A stretch of DNA of 21,411 nt from assembly GCA_041653315.1 (NCBI GenBank), contig JBAZFO010000021.1, positions 1-21,411 of the forward strand. The letters are read 5' to 3'. Shown one piece after another: positions 9,001 to 15,585 of the stretch. The position numbers and the translations under genes are program-made. Numbering within the stretch: position 1 is the stretch's first letter; every line of letters starts with the position of its first letter. The notes under the pieces are model-generated. The model searched no databases. It was not told the DNA's origin and saw nothing but the letters and a program-made list of their open reading frames with translations. Source of the DNA: Candidatus Micrarchaeia archaeon. GTDB taxonomy: Archaea > Micrarchaeota > Micrarchaeia > Anstonellales > JAHKLY01.

Positions 9001-9020
9001 ATAATTTATATACAAGGAAT

Positions 9021-9038
9021 TTATTTATAAATCTGTCC
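9021..9038 (-). promoter_or_regulatory. Promoter of the TPR-AAA operon (leaderless)
   Basis: On the minus strand it reads GGACAGATTTATAAATAA: BRE-like purines and TTTATAAA (9024-9031). The TATA centre is 27 bp from the A of ATG 9000, the spacing expected for a transcript starting at its own start codon. Confidence 0.75.
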
Positions 9039-9058
9039 CTTATTTTTAAATGAAGTTA

Positions 9059-9076
9059 GGAAAGATTTATAAATAA
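9059..9076 (+). promoter_or_regulatory. Divergent promoter toward the GNAT-like gene
   Basis: It reads GGAAAGATTTATAAATAA, identical at 17 of 18 bases to the reverse complement of 9021-9038, so the two promoters form an inverted repeat. Transcription should begin near 9097, just before an ATG at 9104 and well before the acetyltransferase-like frame at 9218. Confidence 0.65.
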
Positions 9077-9103
9077 AGAAATTAATTAAATTTATGTGAT
9101 AAT

Positions 9104-9172
9104 ATGTATAAAAGGGGTCAAAACAAAGATCTGAAAAAAGATCTGAAAAACCGATTGAAACAAAACCAATAA
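9104..9172 (+). CDS. 22-codon ORF MYKRGQ..., start of a broken gene or leader peptide
   Basis: This ATG lies 7 bases after the predicted transcript start of the 9059-9076 promoter and so is the best-placed start in the region. The frame gives a very basic 22-residue peptide and stops at 9170-9172. It contains a 12-bp tandem repeat (AAAGATCTGAAA twice, 9125-9148). It lies in the same frame as the downstream GNAT-like ORF, with stops at 9170 and 9200 between. I think it is the original 5' end of that gene, now separated by frameshifts; a real leader peptide is the alternative. Confidence 0.3.
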   Translation: MYKRGQNKDLKKDLKNRLKQNQ

Positions 9173-9217
9173 CAGAAAATTCAAAAAGTCTTGTTATATT
9201 GAAAATATTGAATTCAA

Positions 9218-9595
9218 ATGAAAAGCAAAAATTACCCTTCCAATCATTATTGCAGAAAAAATGAACAAATTATAGGAACAATTGCTGGATTTTTTACAGA
9301 TGAATTTACTTTATATATTCATTTACTACACATATCTAAAGAGTATAGGAATACTAAAGATTTTTTAGCATTTAAATTGATAAATGAAATGATAAATAGT
9401 ATTCCAATTAAAGTATCTAAAGTTAGTGCTATAACTTGGGAAGGTAATAACAATAGTTTAAACCTTATGCAACATATTGGTTTTAAGATAATTGGAAAAA
9501 AAGAACAGGATATGGTTGATGAAAGAACAACAATTTATTTAGAAGCAGAATTATCCACAGTTAAAGAGAAATTAAAAAGATACATAAGATTTTAA
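9218..9595 (+). CDS. GNAT-like acetyltransferase, apparently N-terminally truncated
   Basis: The 125 residues resemble the second half of a GNAT N-acetyltransferase: IIGTIAGFF (strand beta 2/3), LLHISKEYRN (beta 4), and N-x2-SLNLMQHIGFKIIGK, the usual N..a..ly...GF end motif. Two things are wrong for a working enzyme. The beta 1/alpha 1 half is missing, since few residues precede IIGTI, and the acetyl-CoA loop R-x2-G-x-G/A reads RNTKDF. There is no ribosome site before ATG 9218, and the promoter lies 140 bp upstream. A stop-free stretch in another frame (9112-9261) would join this frame if one A were removed from the A6 run at 9256-9261. It may be a pseudogene, an assembly error or a divergent small protein. 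It is convergent with the PIN gene, one base apart. Confidence 0.55.
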   Translation: MKSKNYPSNHYCRKNEQIIGTIAGFFTDEFTLYIHLLHISKEYRNTKDFLAFKLINEMINSIPIKVSKVSAITWEGNNNSLNLMQHIGFKIIGKKEQDMVDERTTIYLEAELSTVKEKLKRYIRF

Positions 9596-9596
9596 A

Positions 9597-10016
9597 TTAA
9601 ATTTCTTTATATTTTGGAAATAAATTGATTATTTCAGAAGTTGAATAGACTTTAACTATTTTTTGATTTTTTAATTCTTTATCGTTTGACCATATTGCAC
9701 AGCGTAATTTTAAAGCTAGAGCAATATATTGTATATCTCCAATATCCGGACATATTTGTTTTGCTTGTTTAATGAATGGTTTGATTTCCTCACAAGGTAT
9801 AAGTTCAGTTCTTCTTTGGAAAACTTCTAATAATTTTTCAAATTCTGAATCTGTTCTATTGGTTTTCTTTTTTATTTCGTTTTTATACTTTTTAAATTCA
9901 CTAAGGATAAATTCTGGAGCATATAAATCTAATTCATCTTTAAATAGTAATTCTGAAGTGAGATTATTTTTTATTAATGCTGCAAACAAAATATTTGCAT
10001 CTATTACAAGTTCCAT
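9597..10016 (-). CDS. vapC: PIN-domain ribonuclease, VapC-type toxin
   Basis: PIN domains are Mg2+-dependent RNases; VapC toxins cut tRNA or rRNA. The 139-residue protein is the usual length and has the acidic set D6 (VIDANIL), E40 (LSEF), D94 (GDIQYIALAL; D91 also near) and D112 (SNDKEL). It follows the small antitoxin gene by 7 bases on the same strand, the standard antitoxin-first order. ATG 10016 is preceded by GTGA across the antitoxin stop, suggesting coupled translation. All acidic residues are present, so it is probably active. Confidence 0.88.
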   Translation of the reverse strand: MELVIDANILFAALIKNNLTSELLFKDELDLYAPEFILSEFKKYKNEIKKKTNRTDSEFEKLLEVFQRRTELIPCEEIKPFIKQAKQICPDIGDIQYIALALKLRCAIWSNDKELKNQKIVKVYSTSEIINLFPKYKEI

Positions 10017-10023
10017 TTAATCA

Positions 10024-10242
10024 CTAATTATATTTTTTTTCTAATTTTTTATTTAATTCTTTTCCTAAATTCAAAGCATCTTCTTCATTCATAGTACTTT
10101 CTTCTTTAAATTTTTCTAAAAATTCCAAATCTTTTATTTTTTGTTTAAATGCTTGTCTAGCTACTTCTGACCAATTTATTTCAGAAAATTCTTCCATTTT
10201 ATGTTTTAATTCAATAGGTACTGCTAATGTCATTGTTACCAT
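10024..10242 (-). CDS. vapB: VapB-type ribbon-helix-helix antitoxin
   Basis: 72 residues. The N-terminus MVTMTLAVPIELKHKMEEF followed by INWSEVARQAFKQKI matches archaeal VapB/RHH antitoxins: a short beta strand, then two helices that bind DNA as a dimer. The charged C-terminal half would wrap the PIN toxin. A perfect GGAGGT (10249-10254) sits six bases before ATG 10242 and decides that start over the Met three codons inside. Like other antitoxins of this class it probably represses its own promoter (family knowledge). Confidence 0.85.
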   Translation of the reverse strand: MVTMTLAVPIELKHKMEEFSEINWSEVARQAFKQKIKDLEFLEKFKEESTMNEEDALNLGKELNKKLEKKYN

Positions 10243-10287
10243 TTTATTACCTCCATTATTTATGTGTATTTATATATATTATGTTTA

Positions 10288-10304
10288 AATATATAAACCT
10301 TTGG
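10288..10304 (-). promoter_or_regulatory. Promoter of the vapBC pair
   Basis: On the minus strand it reads CCAAAGGTTTATATATT, a BRE-like AAAGG followed by TTTATATA. It predicts a start near 10267 and a ~25-base leader with GGAGGT. The promoter lies only a few bases beyond the stop of the upstream gene. A second TATA-like run at 10267-10278 is also possible. Confidence 0.5.
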
Positions 10305-10306
10305 TT

Positions 10307-11008
10307 TTAGAATTTTCCTTTTAAATAATCATAAACAGCTTTTTGCATATCTGAACGTTTTGTAAATCCTAGTTTTTCATATTCATTAAGAAGATAAGGG
10401 TGGGGTGAAAAATGCGGGACTGTTATTATATAATCTTCAAATTTAGAAGCAGCTTGAATAATATTTCCTCCCCTATATGTATTTTTATATAACGCAGTAT
10501 TTTGTGCCCTTTGTATTTGTGTTTTATGAAATGGTTTTTGTATAAAATTAAATTGAATTTTTATATAAATTTTTTCCTTTGTTTTATAATTATATACTTC
10601 TTTGTTTCCTTCAAAACCAAGGCATATTGAATTGTCTTCGTTTTTTGTTATTTTAATCTCTTTTTTATTTAATTTTAAAAATAAATAATGTGAAAAAGAA
10701 GTTTCATCAGGATATATGTGTTTTGATATTAAATAACAAAATTCATTTTCAAAACCTATTGCTCTTGTTGAATTATGTCTCCAAACAAAAGGCCATTTTT
10801 CGTCATTTATAAATAAATCTTGAAAATATTTTACTGGTGTAGAAAAAGCAGTTCTTGGTTCAAATAAAGGAAATGTTAAATTTGGAATTAATTCAGATGA
10901 ATATAATATTGAATCTTCATCTTTTGCATTTAGTAATTCCTCATCTTTTTTTTGCATTTCTTTAATTAAAGAATAATATTTTGTGTCCTTTATTTTATCT
11001 ATCCACAT
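10307..11008 (-). CDS. Unknown 233-residue protein paired with FKBP
   Basis: I do not recognise this family. It looks soluble: no signal peptide or membrane helix. The N-terminus is helical and charged, the middle is strand-rich (IYIKIQFNFIQKPF), and the C-terminal third holds the most motif-like stretches: AQNTALYKNTYRGGNIIQ, then ITVPHFSPHPYLL and GFTKRSDMQKAVYDYLK. Trp and Phe are frequent near FVWRHNSTRAIGF. It begins five bases after the FKBP stop with only a weak GAGTAG site, so it is probably co-translated with the prolyl isomerase. Confidence 0.7.
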   Translation of the reverse strand: MWIDKIKDTKYYSLIKEMQKKDEELLNAKDEDSILYSSELIPNLTFPLFEPRTAFSTPVKYFQDLFINDEKWPFVWRHNSTRAIGFENEFCYLISKHIYPDETSFSHYLFLKLNKKEIKITKNEDNSICLGFEGNKEVYNYKTKEKIYIKIQFNFIQKPFHKTQIQRAQNTALYKNTYRGGNIIQAASKFEDYIITVPHFSPHPYLLNEYEKLGFTKRSDMQKAVYDYLKGKF

Positions 11009-11013
11009 TTTAT

Positions 11014-11601
11014 CTACTCTAATTTAATTTCTAAATCAGGTACAAATTGTTTTAATGCTAAAAATAAAGTATTTTTTCTTCTTGTAAATGTTTCTTTATC
11101 TCCTTTATCTATTAATTTTACATTTGCTTTTTTGTCTTGTATATCTACATTCACATCTAAATCTTGTGATTTTGCTAATTCTATTATTTTATCTTTATTT
11201 TCTTTTAATATTTTTAATAATTTTATTTTATATCTTAAATTTCTACCTGCTAATAAATGATTAAAATCTACAACTACTCTTCCCCCACTTACTGCTTTTA
11301 TTAGTGCTTTGTACCCATCTAAATCCACTATTAAACCTGGAAAAGGGTTAATTTTATTTTTAGTGAATTGTTTTAATGGAACAACATTGATTAAATCTTT
11401 TTCTCGATTTCCAAAAGGTTTTTCAGCAAAAATTTCTTTTTCATCTCCTTCTTTCATATTTTTTAATCCTTCTTTAATCTTATCAGGTAAACTGCTATTT
11501 TTTAATTGTAGAAGTAAAGGTTCAGTTCTTTCCTCAACAATATCTTTTGTATCATCATCTTGTGTTGTATATATTATTTGTATTAATTCATTTTCTTCCA
11601 T
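11014..11601 (-). CDS. FKBP-type peptidyl-prolyl isomerase, SlyD-like
   Basis: It speeds proline cis/trans isomerisation and acts as a folding chaperone. SlyD-type features: LPDKIKEGLKNMKEGDEKEIFAEK, PFGNREKDLINVVPLKQF (62-79), and the insert-in-flap end VDFNHLLAGR (111-120), matching the family VDxNHPLAG with the Pro replaced by Leu. A C-terminal ~60-residue domain (135-195) with strands NVDIQDKKANVKLI follows, as in long archaeal FKBPs. The N-terminal strand lacks the usual fDss sequence, so the active site may be weak. ATG 11601 is preceded by GGAGGT (11608-11613). The gene is divergent from a membrane-anchored protein across 62 bp. Confidence 0.85.
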   Translation of the reverse strand: MEENELIQIIYTTQDDDTKDIVEERTEPLLLQLKNSSLPDKIKEGLKNMKEGDEKEIFAEKPFGNREKDLINVVPLKQFTKNKINPFPGLIVDLDGYKALIKAVSGGRVVVDFNHLLAGRNLRYKIKLLKILKENKDKIIELAKSQDLDVNVDIQDKKANVKLIDKGDKETFTRRKNTLFLALKQFVPDLEIKLE

Positions 11602-11663
11602 ATTAAAACCTCCATGATGGATTTAAAAATATTTCATATTAAATCAATTTAAGGTGAATATAA
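11602..11663. promoter_or_regulatory. Divergent promoter region fkbp / membrane protein
   Basis: These 62 bp must hold both promoters. On the plus strand GATTTAAAAATA (~11620-11631) is a TATA candidate giving a ~12-base leader with GGTGA before ATG 11664. On the minus strand, T/A-rich boxes around 11640-11650 fit a leader with GGAGGT. The two core promoters nearly overlap, so the genes may compete or be co-regulated. Confidence 0.4.
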
Positions 11664-12578
11664 ATGGATAAAAACATATTAAAAGTAATTGTATTAGCAA
11701 TTATTGGACTTTTTGTTTTTCAAATGGTTGGAATTTCTTTTTTACAAAGTTTGAGAGATGATACTATCCCAGATACTGCAAATCAGAATGGAGAAGTATA
11801 TGTTATTCAAGGAACAACAAATGTAACTGTTTCAAGTTATTCAAGTTATTTAGCAATTTCTGGTGATTTAACTAATCTAAAAGAGATAAGAGAAGATTTT
11901 AAAGAAAAAGGGTGGTATGATTCTGAAACATATATTACAAAAAATGAAACTATATTTAATATAGATAGTAAATATGTTAAAGAAGCTTCAGATATATTAT
12001 TAGAAAAAGGATATTCAACAAGAACTGGCGTAAGTCTAAAATTTCCAGACCAATTAGGAGAGAATTATGCTGATGAAATATATGCAAGTATTGAAACTGT
12101 TCCTATTTATAATATTGGAGATCCAATATTAATTGAATTTGCAGCATATGCTCAAGATAATAAAGTGCTACAATTGGCTGGTTTTGATTTAGTTCCGTAT
12201 TCAGCAACTTTAATTCTTGATTCACGAGTTGAAAAAATTAAATCTACTATATTTGATATTTCTACTGAAGACACAGAAAAACAGAATATAATAAGTGAAA
12301 AGTATAATGTTACTTTTGAAGGGAATAAAACTAATATCAAAGTTGATAGTGAAGAATATGATTATTTAAGTTCTATAGTTGAGGATATTGAAATATCCCA
12401 AAATTTAGAAATAACAATTTTACCTTCAGAAAAAGATGGAGTATATGAAGCAGTTAATTTTGTGGTTAATTCAAAGGAGAAAAATGAGGTAGGAGATATT
12501 ATTAAAATTAAAATAACTGGTGTTTTAGATAAAGGAAAAATAGTTAATATTATTGGATATGAGATAGTTAAAGTCTAA
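11664..12578 (+). CDS. Membrane-anchored exported protein of unknown function
   Basis: 304 residues. One N-terminal membrane segment (VIVLAIIGLFVFQMVGISFL, ~8-27) acts as signal anchor; the rest should face outside. The exported part has a ferredoxin-like alternation (YLAISGDLTNLKEIREDFKEKGWYDSE, then FNIDSKYVKEASDILLEKG) and then strand-rich segments ending ITGVLDKGKIVNIIGYEIVKV. There is no Cys. I recognise no family. Its ATG follows GGTGA by 7 bases. The 3' end overlaps the convergent gene by 11 bp. Its divergence from a prolyl isomerase is suggestive only. Confidence 0.8.
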   Translation: MDKNILKVIVLAIIGLFVFQMVGISFLQSLRDDTIPDTANQNGEVYVIQGTTNVTVSSYSSYLAISGDLTNLKEIREDFKEKGWYDSETYITKNETIFNIDSKYVKEASDILLEKGYSTRTGVSLKFPDQLGENYADEIYASIETVPIYNIGDPILIEFAAYAQDNKVLQLAGFDLVPYSATLILDSRVEKIKSTIFDISTEDTEKQNIISEKYNVTFEGNKTNIKVDSEEYDYLSSIVEDIEISQNLEITILPSEKDGVYEAVNFVVNSKEKNEVGDIIKIKITGVLDKGKIVNIIGYEIVKV

Positions 12579-14019
12579 CAGGCCCTTTTTTTCCTGGAAT
12601 TCCTCCTCTTGGGGTTTCTCTTTTTTTCTTTTCTTCCTCTTCAATTTTTCTTTGTTTTATTCTTTGCTCTTCTATTATTTGTTCTCTGGTTTTATCTTTT
12701 TGTTTTTCTAAACTTTTTTCTAATCTATTTGAAAATAATCCTATTGTATTTTTGAAATCCTTTGCTTGAATAGTTCCTTCTCTTCTTGCTGCACTTGTTC
12801 TCAAATGAATATGCACTAATGAACCAATGACTATGCCAGTTGCTATTGAAGAGAAATAAGTTGAGACTGCTGTTTTTGTTCCTGCCATTACTTTAGGTCC
12901 AAATAAAGGATAAAGTTTTTTTTGTGCTATAAGCCCGCCTGTGGTTAATATTCCAAACATTACCCAATTTCTTACTGGGTGTTCCATTGCATTTGAAAAT
13001 TTTTTCATATATTCTTTTGGGTTTTTATACATTTTTTGCATTTTTATTTCCATATATGTTATAGGTCCTAAAACAAAAGGATATCTTAATGTTAAATATG
13101 TTTGTAAAGTTGCAATAGGAACTTTATATGATAAAGATTTAGTGAATTTCCATATTTTTTGTCCTTCTTTTTTTACTTGCCCGCTTCTTGCTGCAATTAA
13201 AACGTCTTTATATTCTTTTTCAAGCATTTTTATTATATCTTCAATATATTTTTCTAATAGTTTATTTATTTTTTCTTCTTTTTGTTCTAAACTTAGATTT
13301 TTATTTTTAGTAATTGAAGTAAATTCTTTTTCCATGTTTTTTTCTAGAACTTCTAATTGGGTGGTTATATAATAACTCATTGTTTTTCCACCTAATTTTG
13401 TTCCTTCTTTGGTGTCTTTATATAATTCATCTAAAAATTTTAAGTCACTAGCTATCATATTTGAATAGTTTTCAGTCATTTTTTCTATATTATTTAAATC
13501 TGCATAAGTTCTTAGATATTCTATCCTATGTTTATCTATTCTTTCTTTTGCACTATTTAATTCTGTTTTTTGAGCGAAATTATTTTCTGCTTCTGATATT
13601 AAAAAATCCGAATTTGTAAATTCTGCGTTTGATGCAAACGAAACAGCAGATTCAAGTAGTAGCGTTATCCAATTATTGTGATTTTGTAAATTTGATTCAA
13701 TAAATTCATAATTATCATTAATAATCTTTTTGAATAAATTTGTGTATTTATAAAATTCGTTTTTATCTAAATTCTCTACTCCAATTTTTAAAAATTCAAG
13801 GCGTATATTAGAAGGAGTTATATTTTCTGTGATTTGTAAAGCTATTTCTGCCCACATTTGTTGATTTTTTGATATGTTATTTTTTATTATTTTCAATGCA
13901 TTAATATAATCTTTTTTATCAATCAATTCATAAAATTCTTTTGTTATTGGAGTTTGAGTAAAATTTAAATTATTTAATTGCTGAGTATTTTCAAATGTGC
14001 TCTTATATTTTATTGCCAT
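12568..14019 (-). CDS. Helical membrane protein with coiled-coil tail, unknown
   Basis: 483 residues, not recognised. Residues 1-290 are long charged helices, repeat-like and possibly TPR-related (DYINALKIIKNNI), and a coiled-coil segment lies at 220-275. Hydrophobic segments at ~350-366 (NWVMFGILTTGGLIAQ) and ~385-405 (STYFSSIATGIVIGSLVHIHL) should be membrane helices, with another weaker one at ~300-318. The C-terminus (430-467) is a Lys/Glu coiled coil ending in a Gly/Pro-rich GIPGKKGPVRL. ATG 14019 lies one base after the preceding stop, with GGAGAT inside the previous gene's last codons, so it is translationally coupled to it. Confidence 0.75.
   Translation of the reverse strand: MAIKYKSTFENTQQLNNLNFTQTPITKEFYELIDKKDYINALKIIKNNISKNQQMWAEIALQITENITPSNIRLEFLKIGVENLDKNEFYKYTNLFKKIINDNYEFIESNLQNHNNWITLLLESAVSFASNAEFTNSDFLISEAENNFAQKTELNSAKERIDKHRIEYLRTYADLNNIEKMTENYSNMIASDLKFLDELYKDTKEGTKLGGKTMSYYITTQLEVLEKNMEKEFTSITKNKNLSLEQKEEKINKLLEKYIEDIIKMLEKEYKDVLIAARSGQVKKEGQKIWKFTKSLSYKVPIATLQTYLTLRYPFVLGPITYMEIKMQKMYKNPKEYMKKFSNAMEHPVRNWVMFGILTTGGLIAQKKLYPLFGPKVMAGTKTAVSTYFSSIATGIVIGSLVHIHLRTSAARREGTIQAKDFKNTIGLFSNRLEKSLEKQKDKTREQIIEEQRIKQRKIEEEEKKKRETPRGGIPGKKGPVRL
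12585..12591 (+). terminator. T7 run after the membrane-anchored protein gene
   Basis: CAGGCCC followed by seven T lies just past the 12578 stop, with further T-rich sequence to 12650. This is the usual form of an archaeal terminator, although it lies inside the 3' end of the convergent gene, whose Lys codons also explain it. Confidence 0.35.
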
Positions 14020-14020
14020 T

Positions 14021-14737
14021 TTAATCTCCTGCTAATTTATCTATTCTATTTGCTATGGATGTAATTTCATTTCCATATATATCTTTTATTTTTATTTTTG
14101 ATAAAGAGGTTCCTTGTGCTGATGCTGGTTCATTTAATTCTAATGAAATATTTGAGGTGCTTAAATCAATTAATATATCTCCCCTTACAATTATTGTCTC
14201 ATTAATTTGAACTTCTAACGGAATTCCTGTTCTAATATCTTTTCCATGCATTACTTGTGATACAGGTATTTCAAAATATACAGGAACAGTTTGTATTCCC
14301 TTGAATAATTTATTTGAAGGTATTGCATTATTAAAATATAAATTTGAGTTTATTGGAATTTCTACCTCAAATTCTTTTTGATCAAAAGCTCTTAAATCAC
14401 TTGCAATTCCTTTTAATTCATTTTTATCTATTGGGGATATTGTTAAAACTAAAAGTATTGCTATTAAAGATAAAATAACTGCTATTGTAGGTAATAAGTT
14501 TTGAATATTTATTTTAGGATTTATTTTGGAATTTGTTTTATTTTGGGGTGTTTTTTTAGGTTCTGGTTTTTTTTCTATTTTTTGTATTTTTTCTTTAATT
14601 TTTTGTATTTTTTCTTCTTCATAAGGATGAGTTGGGGGTCCCCTATAACTATTTTCATTTTTCCCACCAGGAAGTTCTACAGATGTATTTCCAAATGAAG
14701 AGCTTGGTCTTTTTCTTAATTTTTCTTCTTCTACCAA
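14021..14737 (-). CDS. Single-pass membrane protein, unknown, TTG start
   Basis: 238 residues: a basic Pro/Lys-rich cytoplasmic N-terminus (1-78) with a short coiled coil (KIQKIKEKIQKIEKK), one membrane helix (80-100, LLPTIAVILSLIAILLVLTI) and an exported strand-rich domain (101-238). The exported part repeats hydrophobic-alternating strands (VPVYFEIPVSQV, IPLEVQINETIIVRGDILID). I recognise no family. Start choice: TTG 14737 with GGTG (14743-14746) five bases away, the same spacing as tfb and lysS; the nearby ATG at 14748 is out of frame and soon stops. It is the first gene of a two-gene operon and likely acts with the next protein in the membrane. Confidence 0.75.
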   Translation of the reverse strand: MVEEEKLRKRPSSSFGNTSVELPGGKNENSYRGPPTHPYEEEKIQKIKEKIQKIEKKPEPKKTPQNKTNSKINPKINIQNLLPTIAVILSLIAILLVLTISPIDKNELKGIASDLRAFDQKEFEVEIPINSNLYFNNAIPSNKLFKGIQTVPVYFEIPVSQVMHGKDIRTGIPLEVQINETIIVRGDILIDLSTSNISLELNEPASAQGTSLSKIKIKDIYGNEITSIANRIDKLAGD

Positions 14738-14740
14738 TAA

Positions 14741-14746
14741 ATCACC
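14741..14746 (-). promoter_or_regulatory. GGTGAT ribosome site that fixes a TTG start
   Basis: On the minus strand GGTGAT lies just before TTA-TTG. GGTG plus five bases before the start is also seen at tfb (ATG 3072) and lysS (ATG 4778), so TTG 14737 is the probable start. Confidence 0.55.
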
Positions 14747-14748
14747 AT

Positions 14749-14801
14749 TTTTTTAATGTACTTAACAAATAAAAAGATTCTGTTTGTTAATACATTAAAA
14801 T
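14749..14801. repeat. Inverted repeat between divergent genes, operator-like
   Basis: The left arm TTTTTAATGTACTTAACAAA ends at 14769; the right arm TTTGTTAATACATTAAAA begins at 14783. Each is the reverse complement of the other apart from one extra C at 14761. The spacer is 13 bases (14770-14782). It fills the gap between the unknown membrane operon (TTG 14737, -) and the acidic secreted protein (ATG 14821, +), so it probably binds a dimeric regulator or overlaps both core promoters. Confidence 0.6.
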
Positions 14802-14807
14802 TTTAAT

Positions 14808-14815
14808 GGGAGGGG
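14808..14815 (+). promoter_or_regulatory. GGGAGGGG ribosome site that fixes ATG 14821
   Basis: A strong Shine-Dalgarno-like purine run lies five bases before ATG 14821. It would fall inside the coding region if the earlier in-frame ATG 14806 were used, so 14821 is preferred; that start also puts a signal peptide right at the N-terminus. Confidence 0.7.
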
Positions 14816-14820
14816 ATAAA

Positions 14821-15585
14821 ATGAAATTTAAAGAATATAGTATAATTATTTTAACACTATTATGTTTTTCAACAATTATTTTTTCAGATTTTTTTGATTA
14901 TGATGATATTTTAGAAGAAATATATCCAGTAACTGAAGGAATAGAAGGAGAAAACCAAGAAGCGAATATAGAAGAACAAAATGAAGAAATATTTATAGAA
15001 GAAAATCAAGAAGGACAATATATGGATCAAGAAGGACATGAAATGGAACCAGAGATATATGAAGAAATAGATTTTGAAGAACCTAAAACAGAACAAATGA
15101 ATATTGAAGAACCACCTATGATAAATGAAATAAATACAGAAAATCTTCAAGAAACAAGAAAGGATTTTTCAGGGGGATTTTGGTCATCTAACAGCGGTCT
15201 TGATACATTATATTTAACTCAAAACGTATTTGATGGAATTAAATTTTATGATTTAGTATTCCAATTTTCTTCTAAAGAACGTGAAAATGTTCTTTATTTT
15301 GGTACTACGGGATCAGATAATACATGGGAAGATAGAATAAGTACTTTAACAATTAGAACCAAAGATGGAAATATTGCATTAAGTTATTTAAATAATATAG
15401 TTGAAAATTTTAGAGGAAGAGAATTTGTGTTTTATAGATTTTATACAGATGAATGTTATTATACTGGTAAAATGAGTACAATTGATCCTACCTCTAAATT
15501 AAGAAATTGTATAGTCAATATCGATGAAGGAGAAGATTACTTTCAAATGGAATTTGATGATTTAACAGATTCTTTTAAAAATTAA
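14821..15585 (+). CDS. Secreted or membrane-anchored acidic protein, unknown
   Basis: 254 residues. A signal peptide or anchor (YSIIILTLLCFSTIIFSDFF, 6-25) is followed by a strongly acidic, Glu/Gln/Asn-rich low-complexity stretch (~28-112) and then a compact C-terminal domain (~115-254). The domain starts SGGFWSSNSGLDTLYLTQ, has strands with aromatic residues (REFVFYRFYTDECYYTG) and two Cys placed for one disulfide. I recognise no family. The acidic stretch may bind cations or act as a flexible spacer at the cell surface. ATG 14821 is chosen over ATG 14806 (see the ribosome site entry). It overlaps the convergent ATPase gene by 11 bp. Confidence 0.75.
   Translation: MKFKEYSIIILTLLCFSTIIFSDFFDYDDILEEIYPVTEGIEGENQEANIEEQNEEIFIEENQEGQYMDQEGHEMEPEIYEEIDFEEPKTEQMNIEEPPMINEINTENLQETRKDFSGGFWSSNSGLDTLYLTQNVFDGIKFYDLVFQFSSKERENVLYFGTTGSDNTWEDRISTLTIRTKDGNIALSYLNNIVENFRGREFVFYRFYTDECYYTGKMSTIDPTSKLRNCIVNIDEGEDYFQMEFDDLTDSFKN

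Noticed and set aside
9013..9015. TTG 9015 as the start of the TPR-AAA gene
   Set aside because: It would lie upstream of the transcript start predicted from the TATA box at 9024-9031; ATG 9000 fits exactly.
9125..9148. CRISPR-like or mobile-element repeat
   Set aside because: It is only a 12-bp unit repeated twice head to tail with no spacer.
12941..13372. 143-codon plus-strand frame
   Set aside because: It lies opposite the helical membrane protein gene; its Phe/Ile/Ser-rich composition is what Lys/Glu-rich AT codons give on the other strand, and it has no promoter or ribosome site.
14806..14808. ATG 14806 as the start of the acidic protein
   Set aside because: The only ribosome site (14808-14815) would then be inside the gene; ATG 14821 is well spaced from it.
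14911..15150. 79-codon hydrophobic minus-strand frame
   Set aside because: It is the mirror of the Glu/Gln-rich acidic stretch; Phe/Ile/Tyr runs arise from GAA/ATA codons read backwards.
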